Part shown: piece by piece, positions 8,843-16,980 of the stretch
How the letters are laid out: every line of letters begins with the position of its first letter
Position numbering within the stretch: position 1 is the stretch's first letter
Assembly: GCF_902506295.1 (NCBI RefSeq)
Contig: NZ_LR733312.1
Location: 390,065 to 454,064, forward strand
Reading direction: 5' to 3'
DNA: 64,000 bases
From: Luteimonas sp. 9C
GTDB taxonomy: Bacteria > Pseudomonadota > Gammaproteobacteria > Xanthomonadales > Xanthomonadaceae
The notes under the pieces: generated by a model
Seen by the model: only the letters and a program-made list of their open reading frames with translations
What the model was told of the DNA's origin: nothing
The model's database searches: none
Program-made: the position numbers and the translations under genes

Positions 8843-9820
8843 TTGATCGTTCCGGAATACTGGGCGGAGGCGCGCCGCCATGCGCGGCATCAGGGGCGCA
8901 GCGTCACGGTGCGGCGTTTCGGCTGGTCGGATGACAGCGAGGCGGCCGCGCAGGCCCACGCGGAATCGCGCGCGCAGGTGGCGTTCGACGCGGTGCTCGC
9001 CGGCGAAACGCTGCCGCGCCGCGAACTGCTGACCAGTTACGGCGTGCTGGGCGTGCCGATCCGCGAGGAGATCGTGGCGCGCGACGGGGATGTGGTGATC
9101 ACCCGCAACAGCTACGGCGCGTTGTGCCTCAACACGCCCGACGTGCTGTTCGCCGACCTGGATTTCGAGGCGCGCCCTTCGGGCTGGGTGTTGCCGCTGT
9201 CCGTGGCGGCGCTGCTGCTCGTCGGCGTGACCGCGGCTGCTGCGATGGCGATGGACTGGCGGCTGGCCGTGGGTCTCGCGGTCGCGCTGCTGGTGCTGGC
9301 GAACATCGTCACGCTGGCGTTCCGACGCCGTGCGTTCGACCGGGACGGCGGCGCCGAGGCACGCGCGATGGCGCGCGTATCCGGATTCGCGGACGCGAAC
9401 CCCGACTGGCAGTTGCGTGCGTACCGCACGCCCAAAGGCCTGCGTGTGCTGGTGGTGCATCGCACGTTCGAACCGCACGAGCCTGACGTGGACCGGCTGT
9501 TCGCGGCATTGGCCGCCGACACGCTCTACGCCACGATGTGCCGGCTGCAGCACTGCTTTCGCGCACGCCTGACGCCGAAACCATGGCGCATCGGCATCAC
9601 GCGGCACATCAAGCCGCGATCGGCGGCGTGGTCGCGCGCGCAGGCCCGCTTGCCCGCGCGGCTGGACTGGATCGCCGACTACACGCGGAAAGCAGACGCG
9701 TTCGCGGCGTGCCGCTTCCTGCGCAGTTTCGGTGCCGGGCCGGTCGATCCCCGCGCCGCGCGTGTCATGGCATTGCACGACCGGCTGTCCGGCGCCACGC
9801 GGACCTTGCCGCTGGCCTGA
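8843..9820 (+). CDS. Hypothetical protein with two membrane helices
   Basis: A 325-residue protein of unknown function with a probable TTG start preceded by GGGGAGTGGG. A soluble N-terminal part of about 112 residues is followed by two hydrophobic helices (about 113-132 and 138-158) and a basic soluble C-terminal domain of about 165 residues. The hairpin topology would leave both domains on the cytoplasmic side. No catalytic motif stands out. A GACAAT stretch at 8805-8810 could be its -10 promoter element. It converges on the alcohol dehydrogenase gene downstream with 78 bp between them. Confidence 0.75.
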   Translation: MIVPEYWAEARRHARHQGRSVTVRRFGWSDDSEAAAQAHAESRAQVAFDAVLAGETLPRRELLTSYGVLGVPIREEIVARDGDVVITRNSYGALCLNTPDVLFADLDFEARPSGWVLPLSVAALLLVGVTAAAAMAMDWRLAVGLAVALLVLANIVTLAFRRRAFDRDGGAEARAMARVSGFADANPDWQLRAYRTPKGLRVLVVHRTFEPHEPDVDRLFAALAADTLYATMCRLQHCFRARLTPKPWRIGITRHIKPRSAAWSRAQARLPARLDWIADYTRKADAFAACRFLRSFGAGPVDPRAARVMALHDRLSGATRTLPLA

Positions 9821-9898
9821 GCGCCCCGGACACCGTGCCCGCGCAGCTCCGTGCCACCGGCAACGCCCGGTGATCGCGGATCGCGGCGTACGCGCCGG

Positions 9899-11062
9899 TC
9901 AGGGCGTCAGCACGACCTTGCGGCAGGCGTCTTCCTTGCCGTCGAAGATCTCGTAGCCCTTGGCCGCGTCGGCCAGCGCCATGCGGTGCGAAATGATGAC
10001 GTCGGGCTGCAGGCGGCCTTCGCCGATGTGTTCCAGCAGTTCCGGCATGTACTTCTGCACATTGGTCTGGCCCATCTCGAAGCGCAGGCCCTTGTCGAAG
10101 GCGTCGCCGAACATGAAGGCGTGGATGAACCCGGCATACACGCCCGGCACGCTGACGGTGCCGGCGCGACGCGTCGCGGCAATGCACTGGCGCAGCGCGG
10201 CGCCGCTGCTGCCCTCGAGCTTGAGCTGGGTGGCGAGGGTATCGGCCTTGCTGCCCTTGGCCTCGAAGCCGACCGCATCGATCGTCGCGTCGACGCCGCG
10301 GCCGTTGGTCTGCGACACGATTTCCGCCGCCGGATCGTCGGTCTCCTCGAAATTGATCGGGATCACGCCGTAGGTCGCGACCGCGAAATCCAGGCGGTAC
10401 TGGTAGCGGTCGATCATGAAGATGCGCTCGGCGCCGAGCATCTTCGCGCACGCGGCGGCCATCAGGCCGACCGGACCCGCGCCGAAGATCGCGACGGTGG
10501 AACCCTTGGTGACGCGCGCGTTGAGCACGGCCTGGTAGCCGGTGGGCAGGATGTCGGACAGGAACAGCACCTGCTCGTCGGGCAGCGCATCCGGCACGAC
10601 GATCGGCCCCACGTTGCCCTTGGGCACGCGCACGAATTCCGCCTGACCGCCCGGCACGCCACCGTAGAGATGGCTGAAGCCGAACAGCGCCGCGGGCGGG
10701 CGCATGCCCTTGGCATTGAGCGCGGCGCCCGGCCCGGTATTGGTGGTCTCGCACGCGGAGAACTCCGCCAGACGGCAGTGGAAGCAGTCGCCGCAGGCGA
10801 TGACGAACGGAATCACCACGCGGTCGCCCTTGCGCACGTTGGTCACATCGCGGCCCACGTCCTCGACGACGCCCATGAACTCGTGACCTAGGATGTCGCC
10901 GGTGTGGAGTTCGGGAATCTTGCCGCGGAACAGATGCAGGTCCGACCCGCAGATCGCGGTCGCGGTGACCCGCAGCAGGATGTCGTCGGCGTCCTGCAGG
11001 ACGGGGTCGGGCACGGTCTCGACCCGCACATCCTTGCTGCCGTGATAGGTGAGCGCTTTCAT
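9899..11062 (-). CDS. Zinc-dependent alcohol dehydrogenase (formaldehyde dehydrogenase-like)
   Basis: A 387-residue medium-chain dehydrogenase. Catalytic-zinc ligands are seen in AICGSDLH and GHEF; the structural-zinc loop holds four Cys in [15 protein letters not shown]. The Rossmann motif GAGPVG begins the NAD-binding half. The long insertion between the zinc loop and the cofactor domain ([10 protein letters not shown] and [13 protein letters not shown]) is typical of the glutathione-independent formaldehyde dehydrogenase-like subgroup that xanthomonads and pseudomonads carry. AGGACC lies before the ATG. The substrate is probably an aldehyde or alcohol, but cannot be fixed from sequence. 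The 299 bp upstream, to the next minus-strand gene, hold no supported gene. Confidence 0.92.
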   Translation of the reverse strand: MKALTYHGSKDVRVETVPDPVLQDADDILLRVTATAICGSDLHLFRGKIPELHTGDILGHEFMGVVEDVGRDVTNVRKGDRVVIPFVIACGDCFHCRLAEFSACETTNTGPGAALNAKGMRPPAALFGFSHLYGGVPGGQAEFVRVPKGNVGPIVVPDALPDEQVLFLSDILPTGYQAVLNARVTKGSTVAIFGAGPVGLMAAACAKMLGAERIFMIDRYQYRLDFAVATYGVIPINFEETDDPAAEIVSQTNGRGVDATIDAVGFEAKGSKADTLATQLKLEGSSGAALRQCIAATRRAGTVSVPGVYAGFIHAFMFGDAFDKGLRFEMGQTNVQKYMPELLEHIGEGRLQPDVIISHRMALADAAKGYEIFDGKEDACRKVVLTP

Positions 11063-11361
11063 CGTGTGGTCCTGTGCAATGGGGCGCTCATGGACGCAGG
11101 ACAGACCGCAGCACCACGTGACGCGGAGATCGCGATGGCGTGATGCGGGGCCGAAGCGGGCAGGCCGGGCGCGGCCTGGATCGCAGCGCGTCGCGGCTGC
11201 GGGCGATCCGCTGTGGACGCGACATACAGACGTCGCCGCCACAAGCCGTTGCCATGAATACGCGCCTGGCCTTCGATCGACGCACTGGATGCGCAGCCGA
11301 TGCCGGCGTCGGCGGGCCTGCGCCCCGGGTGCCGCGCCGGCGTCCACTCGGGAGTCTGGGC

Positions 11362-12018
11362 TCAGCTGGCCTCGAAGGCTGCGATCTCGTCGAGCAGGCG
11401 CTGGCTGCGGCGGATGCCGTCCGCGCCGTCGGCGCAGTCGACCGAAGCGTCGGGCTTCGCGCGCTGCCGGGCGCGATGACGCCATGCATGGAGCCACGTC
11501 GCAGCCAGTCCGACGCCGCCGATGACCAGACTCCAGGTGATCCACACCGGCGTGCCCGCGGTGGCGCGCGCGTCGCCCAGGCCTGCGAACGCGACGACGA
11601 CCGGCAGCCACATGATCCACCACGGTGCGCCGCAGAGGCCGGCATTCCACGCATGCGCGCGCAACAAGGCGGCGAGCTGGCGCTGGATCCGCAGCACCGG
11701 CGCGGCGTAGTCGACGCGACCGGCCAGGACCAGCATCGCGGTCGCGCCGAGAATGTTCAGCACGCCGAACGCATGCACGGCGATGCCGGCGATCAGCAGC
11801 CCCATGGCGTCGGTGTTGCGGGTCCAGCAGGCGACGCCCAGCAGGATCAGCCCGAGGCCCAGCAGGGCCTGCAGCCAGTGAACGATCTTCAATGGGCGCA
11901 GGTGGTGTTGCGCGCGCGCCAGCCGTGTTTCGCGCAGCAGCGCCAGCTGCACCGCGTCGCTGCGGGTCATGCGCGCTTCCAGTGCGTGCCAGGCGGTCTT
12001 CAGGTCATCGGGTTCCAT
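11362..12018 (-). CDS. Membrane protein paired with ECF sigma factor
   Basis: A 218-residue protein with a soluble N-terminus of about 50 residues ([17 protein letters not shown]), four hydrophobic helices at roughly 50-68, 75-100, 132-150 and 162-180, and a charged C-terminal tail. It begins 10 nt after the sigma gene stop, with AGGACC as ribosome site, so the two are almost certainly one operon. That position is where an anti-sigma factor would be, but it has no zinc-finger (HxxxCxxC) or RskA-like signature. An anti-sigma or sensor role is inference from context only. Confidence 0.75.
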   Translation of the reverse strand: MEPDDLKTAWHALEARMTRSDAVQLALLRETRLARAQHHLRPLKIVHWLQALLGLGLILLGVACWTRNTDAMGLLIAGIAVHAFGVLNILGATAMLVLAGRVDYAAPVLRIQRQLAALLRAHAWNAGLCGAPWWIMWLPVVVAFAGLGDARATAGTPVWITWSLVIGGVGLAATWLHAWRHRARQRAKPDASVDCADGADGIRRSQRLLDEIAAFEAS

Positions 12019-12028
12019 GGCGGGTCCT

Positions 12029-12562
12029 CTAGAGTTCGGTGCGGATGCGCTGGCGCAGCCGGCTGATCTTGGTGGCGACATTGGTCTCGGACAGGCCGAG
12101 GATCTCGGCGATGTCGCGGTGGCTGCGGTCGTCGAGATAGAGCAGCAGCAGGGCGCGATCGAGCGGCGCCTGGGCGTGGATGAAGCGATGCAGGGCACGG
12201 ACCTGCTGCTCGGCCTGCGGGTCGCGCGGCGCGGGATCGGCGAGGTCGTGCAGGGTCTCGTCGAGCGGCACCGCATGCCGATGGCGGACCGTCGCGCTGC
12301 GCACGGCGCTGATCGCCACGTTCAATGCGATCCGGTACATCCACGTGCTGAAGGCCCTGGACGGGTCGTAGTCCGGCCACGCACGCCACAGCTGCACGGC
12401 GATGTCCTGGGCGAGGTCGGCACGGTCGTCCGGGTCCCGGCAGTAGCTGGCCGCCACGGTCGCGACGATGCCGTGGTGGTCCTGCAGCAGCCGGGTGAAC
12501 GCGGTGCGGTCGTGCGCGAAGGGCATCGGGGTGGCCATGGACGTCCGTGTGGAATCTGTCAT
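12029..12562 (-). CDS. RNA polymerase ECF-type sigma factor
   Basis: A 177-residue sigma-70 family protein of ECF type. Region 2 spans about residues 25-90 (DRADLAQDIAVQLWRAWPDY, then FSTWMYRIALNVA). Region 4 ends the protein, with a helix-turn-helix in HRDIAEILGLSETNVATKI. A second possible ATG at 12538 would shorten it by eight residues. The downstream gene encodes a four-helix membrane protein, a likely regulator. It is divergent from the KgtP-like transporter across about 170 bp. The promoters it recognises cannot be read from this window. Confidence 0.9.
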   Translation of the reverse strand: MTDSTRTSMATPMPFAHDRTAFTRLLQDHHGIVATVAASYCRDPDDRADLAQDIAVQLWRAWPDYDPSRAFSTWMYRIALNVAISAVRSATVRHRHAVPLDETLHDLADPAPRDPQAEQQVRALHRFIHAQAPLDRALLLLYLDDRSHRDIAEILGLSETNVATKISRLRQRIRTEL

Positions 12563-12691
12563 GAGGTGGTTCGCACGCAGGCAGCGGATATCACACGCCA
12601 GCGCCGCGGGCACCGGCAGATCGAGCGGCCACGCCGGGCGACGGTCTAATACCTGTGGGCTATTGACGCCGTTCCACTGCGCACCGGTGCC

Positions 12692-12697
12692 TATACT
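12692..12697 (+). promoter_or_regulatory. Candidate -10 element (TATACT) for the KgtP-like gene
   Basis: TATACT lies 33 nt before the transporter ATG, a good -10 match and a sensible leader length. No convincing -35 lies 16-18 bp upstream; TTGACG at 12663 is too far away (23-bp spacer). Assignment rests on position and the -10 alone. Confidence 0.35.
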
Positions 12698-12730
12698 CGC
12701 CATCCCTTGCCCCCACGCAGGCGCCCCCTG

Positions 12731-14104
12731 ATGACTGCTTCGAGCTCCGCTGTTCCACCCGCCGCGTCCAGCGCGGCCCGGCCGGCCAGTCTGCGCCGGT
12801 CCGTGTCGAACACCCTGAAAGGGTCGGCCGGCAATCTCGTCGAGTGGTACGACGTCTACGTCTACTCGGTGTTCGCGGTGTACTTCGAGTCGCAGTTCTT
12901 CTCGCCCGACGACAAGAATTCCACGCTCTACGTCTGGGCGATCTTCGCGGCGACCTTCCTGATGCGCCCGATCGGCGCGTGGTACTTCGGCCGCTTCGCC
13001 GACCGCTACGGCCGGCGCCTGGCGCTGACGGTGTCGGTGTCGGTGATGGCCGGGTGTTCGTTCCTGATCGCGATCAGCCCGACCGCCGCGCAGATCGGCA
13101 TCTGGGCGGCGGTGCTGCTGCTGATCGCGCGCCTGATCCAGGGCTTCGCGACCGGCGGCGAGTACGGCGCCAGTGCGACCTACATGTCCGAGGCCGCGAT
13201 TCCCGGCCGTCGCGGCTTCCTGTCCTCGTTCCACTACGTGACCCTGGTCGGCGGCCACGTGCTGGCGCAGGCGACGCTGCTGGCGATGCTGCTGTTGCTC
13301 GACACCTCGCAGATCTCCGAGTGGGGCTGGCGCGTGGCGTTCGGCATCGGTGGCATCGCCGCGATCGTGGTGTTCTGGCTGCGCCGCACGATGGACGAAT
13401 CGCTGGAATCGGATTCCATCCAGGCCGCCAAGACCGGCGGCGCACAGGCCTCGGGCTCGATCCGCGAGCTGTTCGTGAACCAGTGGCGGCCGCTGCTGCT
13501 GTGCTTCCTGATCACCGCGGGCGGCACGGTCGCGTTCTACACCTATTCGGTCAACGGCCCGAAGATGATCCAGACCGCGTTCGCCGGCGACGACGTCATG
13601 GTGGGCACGCTGATCAACCTCGGCCTGCTGACCTTCCTGATGCTGCTGCAGCCGATCGGCGGCTGGCTGTCGGACAGCGTGGGCCGCAAGAGCCTGCTGG
13701 TGTTCTTCGGCATCGGCGGCGTGCTCTACACCTGGTATCTGGTGACGGCGCTGCCGCAGCAGACCAGCGCGCTGTCGGCGTTCGTGATCCTCGGCATCGG
13801 ATTCGTCATCCTCACCGGCTACACGTCGATCAACGCAGTGGTGAAGGCGGAACTGTTCCCCACCCACATCCGCGCGCTGGGCGTGGGCCTGGGCTACGCG
13901 CTGGCCAACTCGGCTTTCGGCGGCACCGCGCCGCTGCTCTACCAGGCGGCGCTGAAGTCGGACCAGGTGGTCGCGTTCGCCATCTACGCCACCGCCATCA
14001 TCGCGGTGTCGCTGGTGGTCTACGTGTTCTTCCTGAAGAACAAGGACCAGAACTGGCTCGACGATGCCGCGCACATGCAGGACCGGGTCGGCAGGCGCCG
14101 CTGA
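12731..14104 (+). CDS. MFS transporter, metabolite:H+ symporter family (KgtP-like)
   Basis: A 457-residue, 12-helix major-facilitator protein of the metabolite:H+ symporter group, close in pattern to the alpha-ketoglutarate permease KgtP. Family landmarks: GNLVEWYDVYVYS at the first helix, FLMRPIGAWYFGRFADRYGR covering the loop 2-3 A-motif, and FATGGEYGASATYMSEAA in helix 4. The second-half loop motif DSVGRK is also present. The ATG is preceded by AGGCG; an upstream TTG in frame adds only eight residues. It probably imports a dicarboxylate, 2-oxoacid or osmolyte with protons; the exact substrate is open. It is flanked by two ECF sigma operons but shares no obvious transcript with either. Confidence 0.88.
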   Translation: MTASSSAVPPAASSAARPASLRRSVSNTLKGSAGNLVEWYDVYVYSVFAVYFESQFFSPDDKNSTLYVWAIFAATFLMRPIGAWYFGRFADRYGRRLALTVSVSVMAGCSFLIAISPTAAQIGIWAAVLLLIARLIQGFATGGEYGASATYMSEAAIPGRRGFLSSFHYVTLVGGHVLAQATLLAMLLLLDTSQISEWGWRVAFGIGGIAAIVVFWLRRTMDESLESDSIQAAKTGGAQASGSIRELFVNQWRPLLLCFLITAGGTVAFYTYSVNGPKMIQTAFAGDDVMVGTLINLGLLTFLMLLQPIGGWLSDSVGRKSLLVFFGIGGVLYTWYLVTALPQQTSALSAFVILGIGFVILTGYTSINAVVKAELFPTHIRALGVGLGYALANSAFGGTAPLLYQAALKSDQVVAFAIYATAIIAVSLVVYVFFLKNKDQNWLDDAAHMQDRVGRRR

Positions 14105-14360
14105 GCCCGGCCCGCCCGCGACGCCATGCGCGCCCGCCTCGGCGCGCGTGGCCTGGGGTGGGCGTGATCTCACGGGGCCATTGGCCCGGATCCGTGCAAG
14201 GCCCCGCTGCGGCCCGGGCCCACGCAGCGGCCACGCATCCAATCGCGCCCCTGCGGCGTATGACTCCCTGTCCCCACCTGCACACCTCGCACACGGCGCC
14301 ATGCCCAAGCTGCCAGCCATCGCCGTCACCAAGGTCACGCCCCTGCACGGGGCAGTGCGT

Positions 14361-14939
14361 ATGTCCAAGCCACTTGCCGATCCGTCGTCCGACGCGGGGT
14401 TCTGGTCCGAGCAGATGACGCGCGTGGCCGCGAGCGCGGATGTCGACTGCTTCATGCGCATCTACGACCATTTTGCGCCGCGTCTCAAGCGCTACCTGCT
14501 GGGACAGGGCATCGCGCCGGCGCAGGCCGAGGATCTGGTGCAGGAGGCGATGTTGCGGCTGTGGCGGCGCGCGCGTTCGTTCGATGCGAGTCGCGCAAGC
14601 CTCAGCACTTGGCTGTTCCGCATCGCGCGCAACCTGCACATCGATTCATTGCGGCGCGGCGCGTCCGCCACCGCGTGGCCCGACGACATCGATCTGCTGG
14701 AGGACGACGACGGCGAAGTCGGCGCGAGCGGGCCGGAAGCGTTCGCCGACCATGTGGGCCTGGGCCGCGCGATCGACGCGCTGCCTGCAGGCCAGGCGCG
14801 CCTGATCCGCATGTCCTATCTCGAATCCAAGAGCCATTCGGAGATTTCCGGCGAGCTGGGCATGCCACTGGGATCGGTGAAGTCGACGCTGCGACGGGCG
14901 TTCGCCAAGCTGCGTCGCGGGCTGGGAGGCGAGGCATGA
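14361..14939 (+). CDS. ECF sigma factor, RpoE/ChrR type
   Basis: A 192-residue sigma factor. Region 2 is clear (FAPRLKRYLLGQG, AEDLVQEAMLRLWRRA, STWLFRIARNLHIDS) and region 4 has HSEISGELGMPLGSVKSTL. The stop overlaps the start of the next gene by 4 nt (ATGA). That gene encodes a ChrR-like zinc anti-sigma, so this is the ECF11-type RpoE that in Rhodobacter sphaeroides drives the singlet-oxygen response. An alternative ATG lies 60 nt upstream (14301); I prefer the downstream one, which has a GGGG stretch before it. Conditions of activation here are inferred from the partner only. Confidence 0.9.
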   Translation: MSKPLADPSSDAGFWSEQMTRVAASADVDCFMRIYDHFAPRLKRYLLGQGIAPAQAEDLVQEAMLRLWRRARSFDASRASLSTWLFRIARNLHIDSLRRGASATAWPDDIDLLEDDDGEVGASGPEAFADHVGLGRAIDALPAGQARLIRMSYLESKSHSEISGELGMPLGSVKSTLRRAFAKLRRGLGGEA

Positions 14940-15601
14940 ACCTGCCGGCGCGCCATCTCGACCACGCCACCCTGGTGGGCTATTCGGCCGGTGCGCTGCC
15001 GGTGGCCTTCGCTGCGGTCGTCGCCAGCCATCTGGAGCTGTGTGCGGCCTGCCGCGGACAGCTGGCGGTCGCCGATGCGATCGGCGCCCGGCTCATCGAG
15101 CAGCAGGAGGGCGCACCGCTGTCGGCGCAGGCACGCGATGCCTTCCGCGCGCGTCTGGAAGGCGAGGCCGCGGCGCCGCCGCCGTCCGTGCCGATGGCAC
15201 CGCCGCGTGCCGATCCCGATCTGCTGCCGACGCCGCTGCGTCCGTGGTTCGGCGAGCGTTATTCCACGCTGCGCTGGCGCGCGGTGGGGCCGGGCATCCA
15301 TCTGCTGCGCGCGCAGGACGAAGCGCTCGGCGCGCAGCTGATGATGCTGCGCACGGCATCGGGCAAGCGCATGCCGATGCACAGCCACGGCAACAACGAA
15401 CTGACCCTGATCCTGCGCGGCGCCTACGACGACGTCCTGGGCCATTTCGGTCCGGGCGATGTCGCCGACCTCGATGCCGACACCGAGCACCAGCCGGTGA
15501 CGAGTCGAGGCGTGCCGTGCATCTGCGTGGCCGCGTCGGATGCGCCTATGCGGTTCAGCGGCTGGATCGCGCGCGCGATGCAGTCCGTTCTGCGGCTCTG
15601 A
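14936..15601 (+). CDS. chrR: ChrR-like zinc-binding anti-sigma factor with cupin domain
   Basis: A 221-residue anti-sigma factor. The N-terminal anti-sigma domain has the zinc motif H32-x3-C36-x2-C39 (SHLELCAACR), with His8 or His10 as the probable fourth ligand. A Pro/Ala linker leads to a C-terminal cupin with MHSHGNNELTLILRG, which supplies the His-x-His-x3-Glu metal site known from R. sphaeroides ChrR. In that organism ChrR holds RpoE inactive until singlet oxygen or organic peroxides trigger release. All key ligands are intact here, so the circuit is probably functional. Translation is coupled to the sigma gene by the ATGA overlap. Confidence 0.9.
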   Translation: MNLPARHLDHATLVGYSAGALPVAFAAVVASHLELCAACRGQLAVADAIGARLIEQQEGAPLSAQARDAFRARLEGEAAAPPPSVPMAPPRADPDLLPTPLRPWFGERYSTLRWRAVGPGIHLLRAQDEALGAQLMMLRTASGKRMPMHSHGNNELTLILRGAYDDVLGHFGPGDVADLDADTEHQPVTSRGVPCICVAASDAPMRFSGWIARAMQSVLRL

Positions 15602-15685
15602 CCCCGGCGCAGGCGCGCCACGCGGGTAGGCCGCTCGCCTGCGGCATGGCAGGCTGTGCGGCCCGAATCCCCGCAAGGTCCGCCG

Positions 15686-16723
15686 ATGCAATCGTCCCGT
15701 CCTTTTTCCGGTCTCCTCTGCGCCGCGCTGCTCGGCGGCTGCGCGGGCGGCGCCACGCTGTCGGACGGTGAGCGTCCCTCGATCGGCGGCCTGACCGCTT
15801 ACGCGCCGGGGTTCGCGGCTGTCGTCGCGTCCGACGCCCGCGTCGAACGTCTGGCAGACGGCTTCACCTGGGCCGAAGGCCCGGCCTGGATCGCGGACGG
15901 CGCCTATCTGCTGTTCACCGATGTGCCGGAGAACCGCATCCACCGCTGGTCCGAGACCGCGGGCCTGTCGGTGTTCCTCGAGCCCTCCGGCTACGCGGGC
16001 AGCGACACGGCGGCCCTGCGCGAAGCCGGTGCGAACGGCCTGTGCGTCGAGCCTGCCGGTACCGTGCTGATGGCCGACTCCGGCAGTCGCAGCGTCGAGC
16101 GCCTGGACCTGGCGACGAAGACCAAGACGACCCTGGCGCGCGACTTCGAAGGGCGCCGCTTCAACAGTCCCAACGATGTCGTGCGTGGCCGAGACGGTGC
16201 GATCTTCTTCACCGATCCGCCGTACGGGCTCAAGGATCTCGACGATTCACCGGTCAAGGAGTTGTCGTTCAACGGCGTGTACCGGCTCGACGCCGACGGC
16301 CGCGTCCACCTGCTCGACGATGGCCTGACGCGGCCCAACGGCATCGCGCTGTCGCCCGACGGGCGCACGTTGTACGTCGCCAATTCCGATCCCGAACGCG
16401 CGATCTGGATGGCGTATGCCCTCGATACCACGGGTGCGGTGACGGCGCGCCGCGTGTTCGCCGATGCCGGCGATCTGGTCGGCAACGGCGCGCCCGGCCT
16501 GCCCGACGGCATGGCCGTCGCGGCCGACGGCACGCTGTTCGCGACCGGTCCGGGCGGCGTGCTGGTGTTCGCCCCCGACGGCACGCGGCTGGGGCGGATC
16601 GAGACCGGCGGCCCGGTCGCGAACGTCGCGTTCGGCGATGACGGGCGCACGCTCTATATGACATCCGGCAGCCTGCTCGCGCGCGTGCGCCTGCAGATCG
16701 CAGGGCCTGCGACCGCGCGCTGA
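15686..16723 (+). CDS. SMP-30/gluconolactonase-family lipoprotein
   Basis: A 345-residue six-bladed beta-propeller of the SMP-30/gluconolaconase/LRE-like family. It begins with a lipoprotein signal, ending in LLGGC near residue 19. Propeller landmarks include FTWAEGPAWIADG, the divalent-metal loop RFNSPNDVVRGRDG, IFFTDPPYGL, and LTRPNGIALSPDGRTLYVAN. The pattern matches secreted lactonases that hydrolyse sugar lactones; the natural substrate is unknown. ATG follows the short leader after AAGG. It stands alone, 84 bp after chrR, and could be the last gene of that operon. Confidence 0.88.
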   Translation: MQSSRPFSGLLCAALLGGCAGGATLSDGERPSIGGLTAYAPGFAAVVASDARVERLADGFTWAEGPAWIADGAYLLFTDVPENRIHRWSETAGLSVFLEPSGYAGSDTAALREAGANGLCVEPAGTVLMADSGSRSVERLDLATKTKTTLARDFEGRRFNSPNDVVRGRDGAIFFTDPPYGLKDLDDSPVKELSFNGVYRLDADGRVHLLDDGLTRPNGIALSPDGRTLYVANSDPERAIWMAYALDTTGAVTARRVFADAGDLVGNGAPGLPDGMAVAADGTLFATGPGGVLVFAPDGTRLGRIETGGPVANVAFGDDGRTLYMTSGSLLARVRLQIAGPATAR

Positions 16724-16762
16724 CAGAACGCGCGTCTAGTCCTGTCCTGCGCTGCCGCGGCC

Positions 16763-16813
16763 ATGCTCACCACGCTCGCCATCGCCCACTACCGTTCGCT
16801 GCCGGCGACGTGA
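16763..16813 (+). pseudogene. Possible N-terminal relic of an AAA-family ATPase
   Basis: A 16-codon frame reads MLTTLAIAHYRSLPAT and stops. The first 13 residues look like the opening strand of AAA_15/AAA_21 ATPases (pattern: hydrophobic, then NYRSL), which normally continues to a Walker A about 20 residues on. Nothing of the P-loop follows, and the rest of the gap to 16980 holds no gene I can support. I read it as the stub of a deleted gene. A chance match is possible, so confidence is low. Confidence 0.3.
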
Positions 16814-16980
16814 GCGATTCAAGTCTGGAGATGCAGAAGATCCGGAGCTCTCGACTCCATCACGACGGCGGAGACTGCGCGGCCGGCGCGTGGTGACCAC
16901 CGGCGCAGGTGTCAGGCCCGTGGAGCAGGACATGAGGGGTTGCAGCGCAGCGATCGGCTGCGCTGCGCGGTCCTCTGGAC

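Noticed and set aside
14105-14360. ECF11-type promoter upstream of the rpoE-like gene
   Set aside because: TGATCT at 14165 and CGTA at 14257 exist but not at a convincing spacing to each other.
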